Assembly (NCBI GenBank): GCA_020746105.1
Contig: CM036633.1
Span: forward strand, 10,586,501-10,650,500
DNA from: Trogon surrucura
Taxonomy: Eukaryota > Chordata > Aves > Trogoniformes > Trogonidae
Reading direction: 5' to 3'
DNA length: 64,000 bases
Shown: one piece after another, positions 25,444 through 36,046 of the stretch
Layout of the letters: each line of letters opens with the position of its first letter
How positions within the stretch are numbered: the first letter of the stretch is position 1
Notes under the pieces: model-generated
What the model was told of the DNA's origin: nothing
Databases searched by the model: none
The model's input: the letters and a program-made list of their open reading frames with translations, nothing else
Program-made: the position numbers and the translations under genes

Positions 25444-25472
25444 CTACAAGGGTGGGGGGGAGGGGGGGAAGA
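25444..25472 (-). promoter_or_regulatory. MANBAL: Poly-C acceptor tract of MANBAL 5' UTR intron
   Basis: In minus-strand sense the acceptor is preceded by two C7 runs separated by T, then ACCCTTGTAG. The pyrimidine tract is therefore cytosine-rich rather than uridine-rich. The opposite strand has G3-T-G7-A-G7, a potential G-quadruplex. Confidence 0.8.
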
Positions 25473-28400
25473 AAAAGAACAATCATTTCCACAACGCTTT
25501 CTGGTATTCACTTTCCACTATCAAAAACCAACAGACTACCTCATGCAAGTTTTTTGAAGATACCCTTGATCTACAGACCCAATAACAAAAAGGGAAAAGT
25601 TGCCTTTTATTCAGATGCTTGTCTTTTACCTACGAAAACAATCCTCAAACGCTCGTACTAGTACATTTGCAGGTGAGGAGGATACAATAAGGGAAAAGCT
25701 TAATAAGCAAGAATATACTTTTCCCCTGAAGTCAACCACGCATGCAAAGTGGCTATCACTCATTTGCACTCACCTTCTACGTGTGGTCACCGCCTTGTTG
25801 TTTCCGATGGCGTACAAAACCAACTACCACTTAAAGCACACAGAAGGTAGATCTGTTGGAGACAGAGGAATGAGTTATATGTTTAAAATTAAGCAGGGCT
25901 TTAGTGGCCCGCTACACTAAGCCCCACACACCCTGCGACGATCACAGGGGTAGATTGGGGCAGAGGTGAATATTGATCTGCTGGGTCCGAAGCCAGCTTC
26001 TCAGCCAGACCATCCCTTCTTCTTTCCTTTATCTTTTGCTAATGGAGTTGTCAATTCATTCTATGAATGACTAATGGCTTTCTACAATAATGGAGAACTC
26101 TCCTGCTGCAATCACTGGAGTATGCCACAGAAAGTCCCAAAAGGGAAATTCAATTAGTGTAAGATGCCATCAGAACTCAGTTGTGATTACTGTCTTACTC
26201 GGTTTTCCTGACCTGCATGATCCTGGTGTGTACTCATTGAATCAGCGCCACTTACTGATACTTGCAATCCTCTGTATTGCTAAAGCTTGGGTGTGAGATT
26301 GCACTGCATGCATGTTTCAGCTGAATGGTAGTAATCTGCCTCTCAGAAATTATCTCCAAAGCAGGCTCTGTATTTCTCAGGCTAGGAGGAGATTTCTACA
26401 ACCTGAAGATGTGACTCAGATCAAAAAAATGGTAAACTTAAGAGCATTATATGAGTATAATATCAAGTTATGCTTGATAAATTTGAGACATCAATCAACA
26501 ACTCAATGCAAGAGCATAAGAGGCAAATGCCATTTGGGGACATGCTAAAAGGAATGGTACATAAATTACAAGAAATAATTATGTTGTTTTAATTCAGCTG
26601 AAGAACAGGATATTATTTTGAATTTTAGAAGACAGGAAAAATTCTCAACTACATGGACTGTGAGCCACTGCAATACAGAGACTATGGAATCCCTGTTACT
26701 GGTGATGCAGAAGAGCAGAGGAGATGACATTCCCCTGGGATGGGCTGTGAGTAAAAATAATCCTGCTTTTGAATCAGGAGATAAGAATAGGTGACCTCTC
26801 ACAGACCCACAGGTCTGCACTTCAGTGAAAGAAAATTTTTCACATTCTGATTAAAACCGAGTAAGCAAGGGCTTCAGGGGACCTGTACACAAAGTCAGAA
26901 CACTCAGGCTCAGCAAGTCCCAAGGCAGACGCAAAGGGTGCACCAGGCACACAACGACGTCAAGAGAACGTGCAGAAAAGGGCCTCATCCCTAACTGCTT
27001 TTAACTTTTAAAACTCTCTCCCCCAATCCACTAAGGCAGCAGTTCCTAAGCAACAGAATCAGGGCAAACTTCACCCCAAGTTGCATTTTATCTCCACTTT
27101 CTTTAGCGGGATATCTTTTGAAAACGTCAATCTTGCGCACCCCGTTCCCCACACGGAGAAGGAAGGGATACTGCTTCATTCCTCACCCAGAGTTTTCTCC
27201 GGACAGACTCCTACTGATAATCCCGATTCACACACCTGAAACACAACACACAAAAATAAACCAGAAAACGAAATTCATACAATGGAAACAAAAAACCCTC
27301 CCTCCTCATCTTCTGCAAATATCTCCTTTTGCCTTTTCTATTCCACCTCCCTTGACGGTATTAGTAATTTTCTAATGAATCCCAGGTGACGTGACCAGCA
27401 TCAAGAGCTCTCACGCAGGCTGGCAGCAGCTGCCGCTACTATTTTAAGCTCTACTCCAAGAAATACACTCAGCAAAGACCTACCATCATGCTGGGCTAGC
27501 CATGGCAGTGCACAGTAGCCACAGCAGCAACCACTGACCTTCCTGCAATCAGTGGAGCTGAACTACTATTAACAAAATTCTTCCCTGTTTTAAAAAACTC
27601 CCACGGTACCACAATGCCCAAACCCAAACATGCAAGGAGGTGAAACTGTATGCAAACAGGCTGGAGGTGAACGCTGGGGAACCAGGGCTCAGCATCAGGC
27701 ACGCCGTCTTCCGCGCGCCGATGGCAGAACAAAGTGGGTTTCCTCACTGAGAGCACCATCTCCTGACACTTGGCCTCGCAGCTAATCCAACAGGTTCCTG
27801 GATGATAACGGAGTCTTCCTCCCTGCTCCTGAGAAACTAACAGTTTCACCACCTCTTTTTTGGCTAACATCTCTCCTTCTCCACAGGTTACCAACTCCCT
27901 TTTTCCTCAGATTGCCTGGACTATTAACAGGGCTGCACTTAAAGTAATTGTTCTTAGATGGCATTTAAGGATCGGTACTCCTATTTCAAGCCCCAAGAGG
28001 AAGCTTCCCCCCACCTTACTCATTTTGTCTAATGGCAGCTACCATGTCTCCCCACAAGCCTGCCCCTCTCACTGGTCTGTAACAGCTGAAACAGACTACA
28101 AACAATTGTACTGCGCTACAGGAACCGATTTTTAGTATCTGTTTAAAAATATTCTGTCTTGCCTCTATTATGAGTTTCACAGCAAGCTAGATACCCCCCC
28201 CCCCAAAAGGGATCCTGGTAGCAAAGCCAGAGCTGTGCCACAGAACCTGCGGGACGTGGCTGTCCCTGAGTGCACATCAGGCCCTATGATAAATAACCAT
28301 ACGTCTTCAGGACCAGGGCCACAAGCTAGCCATCTCAACAGCTAGGACAGAATCAAACCTTCCTTTTTGCTGCCCTGTGTTGCCCAGCTAGCATCCTGAA

Positions 28401-28983
28401 GAGCCAGCACTACACAAATAATCAGTGCAGGACAAAGCGACGGGAGCACTTCGAATGATATATATTAGCTTCCTCTTGGGGTGGAAATAAAGAGCAGCAA
28501 GATGGATGCAGAACACGAAAGCTTCCGTCAGAGGATGAGGCAGGAAAAACCGGCGCTGGGTTTCTGAGATGAACGCGCCGGTGCCGGGGCGGAGGCCGGC
28601 CGGCTCACACTGGCTCCGGCAGCGCTTGCGAGCGCTCGGTCCCGCTGAGCACACGGCCGTGGCGAGGCCGAGGAGCCGGCGCTTGGCTTGCGGGCCCGGC
28701 GGCCGGGCTTCCCGGCCGTGCGCGGGGGCTGTGAGGAGCGGCAGCCGCGCAGGACCCGCCCGGGAATCCTCCGCCCTTCTGGGGAGAGCGGCCCCCGGCC
28801 CCCTCCTCCCGCCCGCGGCGGCGGCCAGCCCCGGCTGGCGCGGGAGGAACGGGCCGCCGCGGGGCCAGCGAGGCTCTCCCGCCGCTTGCCGGGGCGGGGG
28901 CCACCGCCCCGCCCGCCCGCCAGAGGCCCCCGCGCCGCCCCGGACCCGTCCTGCACCCCCGCCCCGCCTCGCTGCCCGCTCAC
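25444..28983 (-). other. MANBAL: MANBAL 5' UTR intron (inferred)
   Basis: If exon 1 ends at the donor GGGGCG|GTGAGC (exon end 28984), this 3.5 kb is the first intron. No coding exon is recognisable. Additional noncoding exons cannot be excluded. Confidence 0.5.
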
Positions 28984-29290
28984 CGCCCCGCTCGGCCAGG
29001 GCCCGCCGCCAGGAAGTGATTCCCGCCCGGCAGGAAGTGCACCCCCGCCCGCCCCTAGCAACCGCCCCGCGGCGCCGCGTTGCTACGGGCCGTCTTCGGG
29101 GCTGGATGGGCGGCCCTTGGGGCTGGATGGGCGGCCCGGCGAGCTCCGCCGCCGGGTTCCTCCCAAAAAAGCACCCGAGGCCGCTCGGCTTCACGCTGCC
29201 GAGGACTCCGCCGCGGCTGTGGGCGCCAACCCCTCCGGTGGGTCCCCACAGCCAGGCCTGGGTCGGCCCCCCTGGCAGCGAAGCACCCGC
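28560..29290 (-). promoter_or_regulatory. MANBAL: CpG-island promoter of MANBAL with tandem ETS sites
   Basis: A roughly 0.7 kb CpG island lacks a TATA box. Two AGGAAGTG elements at 29011-29018 and 29032-29039 (CACTTCCT in gene sense) are 21 bp apart, the pattern of ETS/GABPA-driven housekeeping promoters. A minus-strand donor GCG|GTGAGC puts the end of a short noncoding exon 1 at 28984. TAGCAAC at 29056-29062 and GTTGCTA at 29079-29085 resemble RFX half-sites. Long frames on both strands here (321 and 324 codons) are composition artefacts. TSS position and factor binding are inference. Confidence 0.7.
29098..29137. repeat. 19-bp tandem duplication (period 21)
   Basis: GGGGCTGGATGGGCGGCCC occurs at 29098-29116 and again, exactly, at 29119-29137, separated by TT. 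It lies at the upstream edge of the MANBAL promoter. Confidence 0.9.
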
Positions 29291-29299
29291 CGCGCTTTT

Positions 29300-32200
29300 A
29301 CGCCTCAGGGTTAACGTAACCGACCCCCAAAGCACTGAGAGCATTTTAATCCCCACCACCAAGAGCGTGGCCTTTCAGTCCCGGCGGGTTTTACTTTATC
29401 AACGAGGTTTTGAAACGCTTTGGCAGCAGCCGCGAAGATGCGCCCTCCTGGCTCTGCTCTTGATGGGGCTTTGTTTATTTTTAATATCCCCATTTGGTAT
29501 CCAGCTCGGAAATGGAGATGTCTCAATAAGCTGACCTACAAAGGGAAAAATGGCTAGCGCTCGGTTTTGTGGTATTCAAAGAATGGGATTTGTTTTGCCC
29601 TTTTCCTAACCTTAAAACATCAGCAGGGCCACGCCAGTCTTGCTGCACAGCTTTATTTTCGGAGGGCCTAAATACTTAAGGGAAAACCTAATCAGTTACT
29701 TATCTACTGAGAGAGTAAGGTCTGGCATTTGTAATAAAAGGATTTTCTAGGCTGTTACCAAGCATTTGAATTAAATGGGTATTAATGAAAACAATTTCAA
29801 AGGTTTTGAGCAATTGGATTAAGAACCTTTCATCTTTTTTAGTGCAGAAGACTTTACAGACAACAGGAGAATGCACATGGCTCTGAGTGGCAGAGGCCAG
29901 AGACACTTGTACAAAGAAATTCTTCTAGCATAAAATTACTCTTAAGTAATTACCAGAGCTTTCACTGCCCCTGGTGAGCGGCTGTTCGGGCTAAACCCAG
30001 CGCTCAGGAAAGGCAGTAAACGCTGCCCTTCCAGCTCCCAAACACTGACTGCTTAGGACACAAAAACAGTGAGGAGGGAGAAATAATTCTTGTGAATGTC
30101 AGGAGAGATCCTATCGCTATGGATTAAAGGGCCAGATGAAATTCTTCCCAACGCCACCGGTACGCTGAACTCGGTCCTGCCGCTGTCCGTACGCACTCGG
30201 GCTCTCGTTTCTGCAGTTCGAAGTTTGCAGGCAAAGGGGAAGATACACACTTAGATTGCAACCAACGCTATATGTTTTCTTCCTTTCTCCTCCTTTCCCC
30301 CAGCAGAAATGGCACTACTAAAGTAGAGATCGGCAGCAGAGAACCGGCAGAGACCGTCAAACGCTTTCACGGCCGTGGCCGCCCCGCGCAGGAAACACTC
30401 GGCCTTTGAACCGCAAGCAGGTGGTGCCACGAGCCCGCTCTGGCTGTGTGCCTTTCCCAGCACCACACTGACCCACCCCTTTCAGTTGACTGTGAAAAAA
30501 GGAAGCTGTTTATAAAAAACAAAAAAAAGAGGGAAGATTTTTTTTCCAAAGCTCATGAGATGCGAGTGGGTTTCAAAGCTAAAATTGATTCAACAGGCGG
30601 AAACAGCAATTTTGTCAGCACCCAGTTCTAAGCACAGATGGAGCTGAGGCATGAGGTCTTTCTCCAAATCCAAAACATGCTTAGCTCTTTTAGTTCTTTC
30701 TACACTTCTTCTCTGGTTTGCATTGCTGTATTTCCTGCATGTCTTTACTGTGAGACCTGTTTATTACCATACATTGTACGTGTACCATATCCTTGTGCAT
30801 CACAGTCTTCTCAGGTTGCATATTATTACTCAGCCAGGAAAAAATTAGTAGCAACAAGCTCTCGTTTTTCAGCCTTTACTGGAAACGTGGCCTTCCTCCC
30901 TCCCTCTCCATAAACTACATTTTACTTTGTCGGTATCAGTAACATCTCACTCACATTCTGTTTTTTATCAGAAGCTTTCAAATCACCCTCCCAAGGTGAG
31001 CAGTAATCGCAATGTTTGCATTCTGATGGAAACCCAAGTCACAGAAAACACACAGGCCAACACCCAGCCTGCCCTGATGGAAGGGGTGCCATTGGGGTGT
31101 CACTAGAGCCCTCTGCGCGGTGGGAGGCAACTAAAAGATCCTTTCCTACACTGCTTCTCCATCCCAAAGTAGGAAGGTCTTAGCGCCTCCAAAAATGAGG
31201 AATAGGGTCCTCAAGTGGGGCACCAGCACCCAAGAACTGGCAACTGAAGGACGGTTGTGAGCCTTGTCACTGCAAGCTGGTGGCAGGGTTGTGACTGAAG
31301 CTCTGTTCATTGATTCTGGCTGTGACAGGCGGTGTAACCTTCTAGCCAAGAAACCTTTCCAAACTGAAATGCCAGTGGTAAGCCCAAAGATGAACTCCTT
31401 AATTACCAAGATTCACTGCTGGCATCCGAGCCCTGTCTGCTGGGGTTGGAATAGGAAGGAGATGGTATTTAGAGCCAGAAATTCAGGAACCAGTAACTGT
31501 GGAGCCCACAGCTGAGTGTAACATGCTGACATCTGGCTGAAACTCTTGGCAGTTCACTTGGGCGACACTGAAACGCTCCAGCAGCTCTGCTCAGAAATAA
31601 ACAGAGCCAGGCAGGTACAGGCTCTAGAAACGGATCTCACCCGCGGTGCTCATCAAGCCTCCTGACAGATACACATCTTGCTGGTGCCATTTTTCTATTG
31701 TAGTCTCAGTGATGCGTTAATGTTTGAAGATTAAGTAGGCTTTTCAAGTAGGCTTTTAACACTATGAGACAGCGCTTTCTGACAGTGCTTCTTGCACATT
31801 TTGAATTACTGATTTATTTTGTCTATTTTTAATCTGATCCCTTGCTTTAGACTCATTCTCATAGTGCAAACTGTGCTTTCATCCAGAGGGACTCCTTCCT
31901 TGAGATTATTTTGATAAATGTTTGTATTCAGCTTCATACCAATCTGAATTCCTCAAGGGAAAATTCTCTATTGATATTCAAAGGACTGAGTCTGGAGGAT
32001 CTGAAGATCCAAGTCGCAGCACTTTATCCTTCCAAGGTGGAGAAACCAAGTCTCATATGATTCTCTAATGGCAAGTCTCACTACACCCGCTGGGTTTAAG
32101 TTTTAAGGAGAAACTGGCAACACAGGCCACATCTTGTCTGTCTTGTCTCATTTTCATTTGCTTGCCTTCTGAGGAAATGACTGCATTTTTGCAAAGAACT

Positions 32201-35200
32201 TCAGAATGAAAGTTACTGTGTATGCACCAGTAACAGACATTGTAATTAAATGATCAATGATAACACTGATGTGCCTTAGTTCTGCCACTTGGGATAAGAC
32301 ATTTGAACCAAAACGTGTCCCCTCCCACCTCTAAGATAGCAAATCTAGGCAGTTCTGTTTAAATTAGGCACCACCACATCTCTCAAACAAAAGAAAATGA
32401 GAGAGAACATTTGTGTAGGGCTCTCTCAGGAGTGGTGGGGATTGGAGAAGCTGGGGACCAACAGCCATTCAGAAGTGCAGAGAAGCTTTTGATGACTGAG
32501 AATACAGGTTCTTTTTGCCATTTGATGAGTTACTTCTTACTGTCATTAGTTTCAACCTCAGAAGGTGAGCAGGACCATTTCACATGCTGCTCAGCTTATC
32601 TGAAGCTACATGTTGTGCACCTGGAATAGACAGGGGCAATTTTTTAAAGCATGGCATAGAGACCGGAGGAGGTAAAGCTAAGAGGAAATCAATATCTGGG
32701 AAATTGCTGCAGGATCCTAACACTGGGTCCTTTGTTAGCAAAGGACTGGCGCTGAAATAAAGCAAGCTGGCATGTGCTCTACCCACGGACCCTAGAGGTT
32801 AGGTCTGCATGGGCGTGACGCCAAAATCCGGCAGTTCCAGCTGCAGAAGGTGCCTGTGGCAGCTGGTATCTGGCCATAGCCTCCACGGGGCTTGCACAGG
32901 TGTAGGCTTGTGTTTAGAGGGCAAATAGACAGTGACCTGCTGTGCACTGCTAACCTGAAGCGACGATCTGTGGGAGATAACTTAAATATTACATACTTCT
33001 GTTCTGCGAGCTACTGCATGCTGGCAATACTAGGAGAGGTGGGGAGAAACTGGGCAAGTTCTAGGGACAAACCAAGAGATATTCTAAAAAGAAAAAGCTT
33101 TTCATTTTGCAAAGCAAGTTTGTCATCTGTAGCGCCAACTTATTATTGGTACTATCATTAAAATGGAAGTTCCCATGAGGAATGCTGTTACACAACTAGT
33201 ACGTGTAGACTTTTAACACCATTGATATGCACCAAGAAGCAATTAGGCTGTGAGGAGCATAGAACAGCAGCCAGAGCACCCTCCTGCGTGTGCAGGGGGT
33301 ACCAGCTCTACCTGCATGGCTACTCTACTGGAAAAATGACCATGAGAACACAAAGATCTTAGTTGCCAGATCACATGTACACTGCAACGTGGATGGATGC
33401 AAAACTGGCTCCAAACAACACTGGATCCTCCATGCATCTTCATCCAGAGATGTCAGCAGCCAGAGCACCCATCATGGAACTCAAGCTGAGGCTGAACTGG
33501 CAGCAGCGGGGATTGCAGCCATTTCTGCTGCAGCAGTAGCCTCACTAACCAGAGGAAGAGCTCAAGGAGTCCAGTGGAGGAGCTCCACAAATGACCCTTC
33601 TGGTTTCTACAAAGATACGAAGGTTTTGACTAAAGCTGGGACAGGAAATCCTAGGGCCAGAAAAGCGGCTCTGTTTATGCTGTTTCAGAACTCCTAAGGT
33701 GGATATACCCGACAGAGCCTGGAGGGGTTTTAGAAATTTTTGCTGCCTCCCACAATTAATCTGAAGTCATAAAGAGAGCTCATTGTTGTGTGAGGCTTGC
33801 TGGGTCCAGCTGTGCATGACAGGAACCCCACCCTGGCAGCGCAAGGAAAGCCCTGGGAGCTTTATATAGCCTCCTTTGGAAGCAGCTCGCCTGGAATGTG
33901 AATGCCGACCACAGTCCTCCTAATCCAAGCTGGGCAGCAGCAGCTATAAACAAGTCAATTATAGGCTGATTCTCCTTGATCAGAGAGATATTGCCCAGTA
34001 TCTTACAGCAGCTCTGTGTAAGGCAATGGGCCAGGCGGATAAGAGAATTAGCCCAAAACCACACTGCAGAATAACACCTTGAAATAGCGTTGACTCTCTA
34101 CTGGTTTAACAACACGATCTGATTCATCTGTTCAGCCAGTGTAGCACTGAGACAGTGCAAGAAAAATAAGTCATGCTGAAAAATTGGTGCAACCGGCCTC
34201 ACGCATGAGAGAACACGAACAGATTGTTTCAAAAAAGCAAACAAAAATCCCTTTCCAGTTTGCACTGGAACACAGCACACAGCTGTGTGCACCAGCACAG
34301 GGATTTTGGAAAACCTGCTCTCTGCTACCCAGAAATCACCTTCTCCAGAGTTCACAAGTAAATGATACAAAAGATATACCTGCCTGATTTGCACAGCAGA
34401 TTCCCCATGAACAGGCTGGTGCCATTTCCTTTTACAGTCGGAGGAAAGCAGTAATTCTTTCTCCTCTTCATGTTCTGTTTCTGGATTCCACTAGAAGGGC
34501 CTTGGCCAGCTGTTCAGTCCAAGGTCAGCTCAAGCTCCTGCCTTGTTCCGTTCAGTCATTTTTCATGATTTCTCTGCGAAGTGACCTGGTCTTGATTTGA
34601 CACAACTCGGGAACGCGAGCCCTTGGAGCGCTCCGAGCAGGCAGAGCCCAAAGGTGCACATCTGTCTAGGCACAGAGCAATGCTGACTTAACGTGAGAGT
34701 CTTTTGGCATGCTGAAATCACTCGGGCCTTCCCGACTGTTTTGTTACTGCTTACGGGGAGCCCATGATGGGGAAGGAGGATATTGCTTTCCTAAGAAGTG
34801 AGCCAGAATGACAGTGCTGGTTTCTCACCTTGGCAAGAAGCAAAGGGGCAATGGTAGAGAGTAAGACCAGCTCTGGATCCTTTTGACCCCCAGCACACAC
34901 GGGCACTCACGTGCACACCAGAAGCACTGCCCTTCCCTGCGATCCACCTCTGCCACTGACAGCTGCAACGAGCGCTCTGGTGCGGGGTGAAGGTATTCGG
35001 TAGCAGGCAGACATGAGTCATCTCACCTGCTGAAACTTCTTCCCAACGTCAAGTCACACAAGCCTCGAAACAGGAACGTCTGGGTACCCATCAATTCTGG
35101 GTATTATAAAGTCAATATGAAAAATCTGACAGGTGGAGCTCATGCTGGCACCTCATTTTTAACTCCTCTGAATGGTCCCAGTCTTCTTGGCACCAAGGCT

Positions 35201-35760
35201 CTGTGTTCTTTTTAATGGGGCTTTCATAAACCTTGTTCCAGAAATGAAAACAGCTGCCAGTGCATGCAGCACCCCAGGGAAGACCCTTGCCTTTTTCCAG
35301 AGCACATGAACAGAGCAGGGCTCTCCAGCTGCTTTGTGTGTTTCGTGTGAAGCTGTGATGTTTGTGAGGGACTGAAGCATGAACTGCCCTGTTAACGCTA
35401 GCAGGTGTGAGTAACAAAGGAGAAGGAGGAAAAGGCTGATAATCAAAGAAAAAGAAAATAGCAAAATGATAAACCCTCCTCAGCAGGCAGCGTGAGAAAG
35501 TATTAATGGTTAACTCTCATTGTGGAGTAGAAGGAAAAAATGCAATTGCAAAGCGAAAGAGAAGTTTACCTTGCAAAGCAAATTTGCCATCCACTCTACC
35601 AGTTCAGCGTTATTATTTGCTCTTCACTTTTTGAACGATACAGAGAAAGCAGGGAAATGACCCTCGACTGCAGACATAACCATCTCCCCGCAAACCTCCC
35701 TGCCTGCGTCCTTGCACACACACGCAGAAAGAGGATGCTAAACACAGCCTTTGAAATTCA
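29300..35760. other. Intergenic spacer between divergent MANBAL and GHRH promoters
   Basis: No supported gene or repeat signature was found over 6.5 kb. The sequence is AT-richer than the flanking CpG island. The plus-strand frame at 33290-33697 (135 codons, alanine-rich) has no recognisable domain and is treated as chance. Confidence 0.5.
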
Positions 35761-35761
35761 G

Positions 35762-35824
35762 GATAATTGATTCTCTGACGTGTAGAAGCCCACAGGACTC
35801 CTGAGGGAGCACAGGTATAAAAAG
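35762..35824 (+). promoter_or_regulatory. GHRH: GHRH proximal promoter: homeodomain core, CRE half-site, TATA box
   Basis: ATAATTGAT at about 35763 contains a TAATTG homeodomain core. TGACGT at 35776-35781 is a CRE half-site, and TATAAAAAG starts at 35816. A start of transcription about 28 bases downstream (near 35845) is expected. Gsx1/Gsh1 homeodomain and cAMP control of mammalian Ghrh are known; use of these sites here is inference. Confidence 0.55.
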
Positions 35825-35844
35825 AGGAGATGCACCTCCCTGGC

Positions 35845-36046
35845 AGCCAAAGGACAGCTGGGGGGAGATCCATGAGTGTCCTCCCTGCTCGACCAGGTCC
35901 TGCTGGGCTCTGTGCCAAGGGAAGCAACCAAGCGGGGATCAAAGAAGCAGCTCTAGAGAAGAAGAAGTTGTGTTTGCAACAGGGAGAGGAAACACCTGGG
36001 CAGGAGCCGATCTAGGAAGCACTTGTCTTCTAAGGGAACGGTTAAG
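35845..36046 (+). other. GHRH: GHRH noncoding exon 1 (inferred)
   Basis: The 5' end is set by the TATA box at 35816, and the 3' end by a near-consensus donor TTAAG|GTGAGT with the exon ending at 36046. The next exon in the gene begins at 39128. The exon contains one ATG (35872), which opens a 47-codon uORF ending at 36015. Confidence 0.5.
35872..36015 (+). CDS. uORF in GHRH 5' UTR (47 codons)
   Basis: The only ATG between the predicted start site and the hormone's ATG lies in weak context (T at -3). The frame begins MSVLPARPGPAG and stops inside exon 1, 31 bases before the donor. It depends on the inferred exon 1. It could lower hormone translation; coding of a stable peptide is not implied. 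Confidence 0.3.
   Translation: MSVLPARPGPAGLCAKGSNQAGIKEAALEKKKLCLQQGEETPGQEPI

Noticed and set aside
28388-29534. 321- and 324-codon frames on opposite strands of the MANBAL CpG island
   Set aside because: GC-rich DNA rarely contains stop codons; the frames mirror each other, contain no domain, and lie over the promoter elements.
33290-33697. 135-codon frame with an alanine-rich stretch
   Set aside because: No homology recognised, no promoter or poly(A) context, and no splice structure.
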